From contig CATKHW010000560.1 of assembly GCA_949752795.1 (NCBI GenBank), positions 33,446-97,445 of the forward strand: a stretch of 64,000 bases of DNA. The letters are read 5' to 3'. The notes under the pieces were generated by a model. It was given only the letters and a program-made list of their open reading frames with translations. It was not told the DNA's origin and did no database searches. The DNA is from Hyperoodon ampullatus. Its lineage: Eukaryota; Chordata; Mammalia; Artiodactyla; Ziphiidae. Both the position numbers and the translations under genes were made by a program. This document shows positions 61,267 through 64,000 of this stretch, piece after piece; the first letter of the stretch is position 1, and every line of letters begins with the position of its first letter.

Positions 61267-63028
61267 ATGGACGGCTTTACCTTTAGTAGGCCTCACAGCG
61301 CTCAAGACTCTCACATGGGCGCTTCTTTCCAAGGAAGTACACGGTGTACCCAGAGCCTTCTGAGCACAGTCAAGGGATACACAGCTCTGGGAACATCATC
61401 CCTCACTATGCAGTTGGAAGGGCCGGGGACTAATGCGTTCTCTATGGCTAGCGTTCCACAGCTTTGAAGCGGCCTCAGGAACGTGGTTATTGGCAGGCTT
61501 TTGTTCCAAGCGGGGGGCCACGTTGAGGAAACCTAAGCTGCCCTGAAAGAAACCACCGGGGGCGCCAATGCACTTTGGGGACTCCTGCCCGACGTCTCTC
61601 TAAGGGATGCGGAAACTGGCCTTTAGGTCCAGCCCGAAACGGAGATCCACCCTGAGCATTGCTGGGCATTTGCAACACCCAGAGTCACCGAGGCTCACTG
61701 AGGGCATTGAGAGGATTATGCCATTCACCACATGCAGGACACACTTCATCCAAAAGTTTCATCGCAAGAGGCTGAACTGTGTTCCGAGGGTCTCCTTTGG
61801 ATTGTCAGAGAAGATAGGTGTATGTGCTGGGCGATCCCGTCTGTAGTTGAGAAGCCTGGAAAAAGGCAGTGTCTCCCCCGTTCGAAAGGTAGATAGTGGC
61901 GGCCTCAAGGCGGACGGAAAGACATTGCTGTTACCCGTCTTCTAGTCACCCTTAGGAATGCCTCCGTGAGGAAAGTGCGTTTTCTCCTGTGAATCCAGGT
62001 GGTCTCCAGTGCCTTGCTAGGAGCTCATCCCACGCTTGGCCGAGCTAAAGTGCGAAGCAAACGTGACCCCTAGCTTCAAGGTAAGCACGCGTGTTTCCTG
62101 TCAGCAAGGTTCGGTGTGCAGCCATCTCCATGAACCCTGACTCGATGATAGAGTGCTTTAACTCCTCTACGGCTTTCCGTAGGCCTAAGAGAGTCACGTA
62201 TGAATTCCCTACTGAGGGAGAGCATGTGCACTGCGAGTGCCCTTTCTGTTTTCCGAGCCACATAACCCTGAACAGGCTGCTGGGGTCAACTCTGTCTACG
62301 CAGGGGGGAGGGCAATGAACTGATTCTCGCTTGCAGAGCATGCTGTCTACACGTGTTAGGCAGCCCCAGGGCAACTTTTTGCCAGTATTACATTCAACCT
62401 GGCTCTCCCTCTGTGGAGGCCCTCTGAACTGCACTGAGAGGATCCCTGAGCCTGAAGCGCCTCCTGGCAACTCTTAACCTGTCACTCTCTCTTTGTGACG
62501 CAAGGTACACTGTAGGTCCAGCCTGACAGCAAATACAGAAAAACCGGGGAAACTGTGAGGCGTGTGGTCGATCCAACGTCACCTAGGCCTGACTAAGTCA
62601 CTAAGCGGGTAATAATGCTATTCCTGGCACGCAAAACACCCCGAGTCCCATGAAGCGTGATCATAGTGTGTCTGAAAGCCTCCTGTCGTCAGCCAGAGAG
62701 TGCTGGGCAATGCGCTGTGTGGGCAAGTTGGAAATTGGAGAATGTGAGAGGAGCCCGGCTTTCCCCCTTTGGAAAGCAACTTCGCTGCAGCTTCCAAGCC
62801 GCCTGATAAACCACACCACCGGGACACTGTTCACTCCACCGATGCCTCTGAGGAACAGTGAGTTTCTCCAAAAGAAACCACGTGCTTGCGATTCCTTCCT
62901 GGGAGCCCCCCCCAGGAGCATACTGCAGCTAAATCGCCAACTTAATGTGACCTCGGGTCTCGAGGTAAGGCGCACAGTTTCCCCTTTGTCAGAGATAGGG
63001 TGCACCAGTCTCCAGGACGTCTTAGCCA
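61267..63028 (+). repeat. Monomer M35, class A, 1762 bp; last of the A run
   Basis: It has two separate 1-bp losses: cggggggcca at 61511 for cgggtcggcca (with a substitution), and one T fewer in the run at 62371-62380. Private changes are at 62224 (gagcatgtg), 62747 (tgtgagagg) and 62989 (tttgtcag). It has aatgcacttt (61573), a C8 run, and the coupled +C/-G indels of M2 and M14 near 62980-63000. Confidence 0.95.
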
Positions 63029-64000
63029 ATGGACGGCTTTACCTTTAGTAGGCCTCACAGCGCTCAAGACTCTCACGTGGGCGCTTCTTTCCAAGGAAGT
63101 ACACGGTGTACCCAGAGCCTTCTGAGCACAGTCAAGGGATACACAGCTCTGGGAACATCATCCCTCACTATGCAGTTGGAAGGGCCGGGGACTAATGCGT
63201 TCTCTATGGCTAGCATTCCACAGCTTTGAAGCGGCCTCAGGAACGCGGTTCTTGGCAGGCTTTTGTTCCATGCGGGTCGGCCACGTTGAGGAAACCTAAG
63301 CTGCCCTGAAAGAAACCACCGGGGGCGCCAATGCAGTTTGGGGACTCCTGCCCGACGTCTCTCTAAGGGATGCGGAAACTGGCCTTTAGGTCCAGCCCGA
63401 AACAGAGATCTACCCTGAGCATTGCTGGGCATTTGCAACACCCAGAGTCACCGAGGCCCACTGAGGGCATTGAGAGGATTATGCCATTCACCACATGCAG
63501 GACACACTGCATCCAAAAGTTTCATCGCAGGAGGCCGAACTGTGTTCCGAGGGTCTCCTTTGGATTGTCAGAGAAGATAGGTGTATGTGCTGGGCGATCC
63601 CGTCTGTAGTTGAGAAGCCTGGAAAAAGGCAGTGTCTCCCCCGTTCGAAAGGTAGATAGTGGCGGCCTCAAGGCGGACGGAAAGACATTGCTGTTACCCG
63701 TCTTCTAGTCACCCTTAGGAATGCCTCCGTGAGGAAAGTGCGTTTTCTCCTGTGAATCCAGGTGGTCTCCAGTGCCTTGCTAGGAGCTCATCCCACGCTT
63801 GGCCGAGCTAAAGTGCGAAGCGAACGTGACCCCTAGCCTCAAGGTAAGCACGCGTGTTTCCTGTCAGCAAGGTTCGGTGTGCAGCCATCTCCATGAACCC
63901 TGACTCGATGATAGAGTGCTTTAACTCCTCTACGGCTTTCCGTAGGCCTAAGAGAGTCACGTATGAATTCCCTACTGAGGGAGAGCGTGTGCACTGCGAG
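63029..64000 (+). repeat. Monomer M36, right partial, class C
   Basis: The first 972 bp of a class C copy: cgcggttctt, cagagatct, aggcccactg, attatgcc, ctgcatcc and aggaggccg, with tagcattcc as in M10-M12 and gaagtacac rather than gaagaacac. It is cut by the window end, so the array continues beyond it. Confidence 0.95.

Larger units (their letters stand above)
1..64000 (+). repeat. Tandem satellite array, 1764-bp monomer, about 36.3 copies
   Basis: The conserved ATGGACGG recurs at 1296, 3058, 4822, 6586 and so on to 63029, with spacings of 1762-1765 bp and mostly exactly 1764. Every copy has the same orientation and no other DNA interrupts it. Linked variants define classes. Class A has cgtggttattgg, aggctcactg, attatgcc, cttcatcc and aagaggctg. 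Class B has gtggcctt, cgtggttcttgg, aggcctactg, attaggcc, ctgcatcc and aggaggccg. Class C has cgcggttcttgg, cagagatct and aggcccactg with B-like ctgcatcc and aggaggccg. The later part of the monomer has its own subtypes: 1 (gcaaac, cttcaagg, aactttttt), 2 (gcgaac, cctcaagg, aacgttttt) and 3 (cacgcctg, cagcagtg, acagctttc). This is satellite DNA, probably centromeric or heterochromatic. The period matches the remembered length of the common cetacean satellite of baleen and sperm whales; that identity is an inference from length only. Confidence 0.97.

Noticed and set aside
1..64000. CRISPR array or bacterial repeat region
   Set aside because: Repeats are 1764 bp and contiguous with no spacers. 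There are no cas genes or bacterial genes.
1..64000. Array as pure assembly artefact
   Set aside because: Copies carry distinct private substitutions and indels throughout, which a collapsed or looped assembly would not give. Only the near-identical pairs M5-M7 and M10-M11 deserve read-level checking.
1..64000. Transposon or endogenous retrovirus origin of the unit
   Set aside because: No terminal repeats, target-site duplication, poly(A) tail or recognisable transposase or polymerase motif in any frame.

Overview
The window is one uninterrupted tandem satellite array. A unit of 1764 bp is repeated head to tail, always in the same orientation, from the first base to the last: 35 complete monomers (called M1 to M35 here, each counted from a conserved ATGGACGG) plus a partial copy at each end (M0 and M36). 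Of the 35 complete monomers 29 are exactly 1764 bp; the others are 1762 (M1, M23, M35), 1763 (M6, M7) or 1765 (M30). I see no protein-coding gene, RNA gene, transposon insertion, inversion or unique sequence. The many short open frames on both strands recur only because the DNA recurs.

The organism is probably a mammal. The array is CpG-rich, long and near-homogeneous, and its differences fall largely at CpG sites, as expected of methylated pericentromeric satellite. The 1764-bp period matches the length I remember for the common cetacean satellite (about 1.76 kb in baleen and sperm whales, about 1.58 kb in dolphins). This rests on length alone, because I cannot compare sequences here.

Layout: monomers fall into classes A, B and C by linked substitutions. 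The order M1 to M36 is C-like, A A A A, B B, A A, B B B, A A, C, A A A A, B, A, C, B, twelve A, then C. The left two thirds is a mosaic of classes with two clear fresh single-unit duplications (M6/M7 and M10/M11). The right third (41862-63028) is a uniform run of twelve A monomers. M21 to M23 (36572-41861) carry unusually many private changes.

Structure inside the monomer: each 1764-bp unit is an old dimer. Nine anchor motifs repeat at 865-887 bp, half the period, so the unit descends from a duplicated segment of about 880 bp. Each monomer has two motifs one base short of the 9-base CENP-B box core, both explained by a CpG transition. Three monomers (M15, M22, M23) carry a perfect 15-bp glucocorticoid response element made by one substitution. 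A small hairpin shows a two-step compensatory change (M10, M11).
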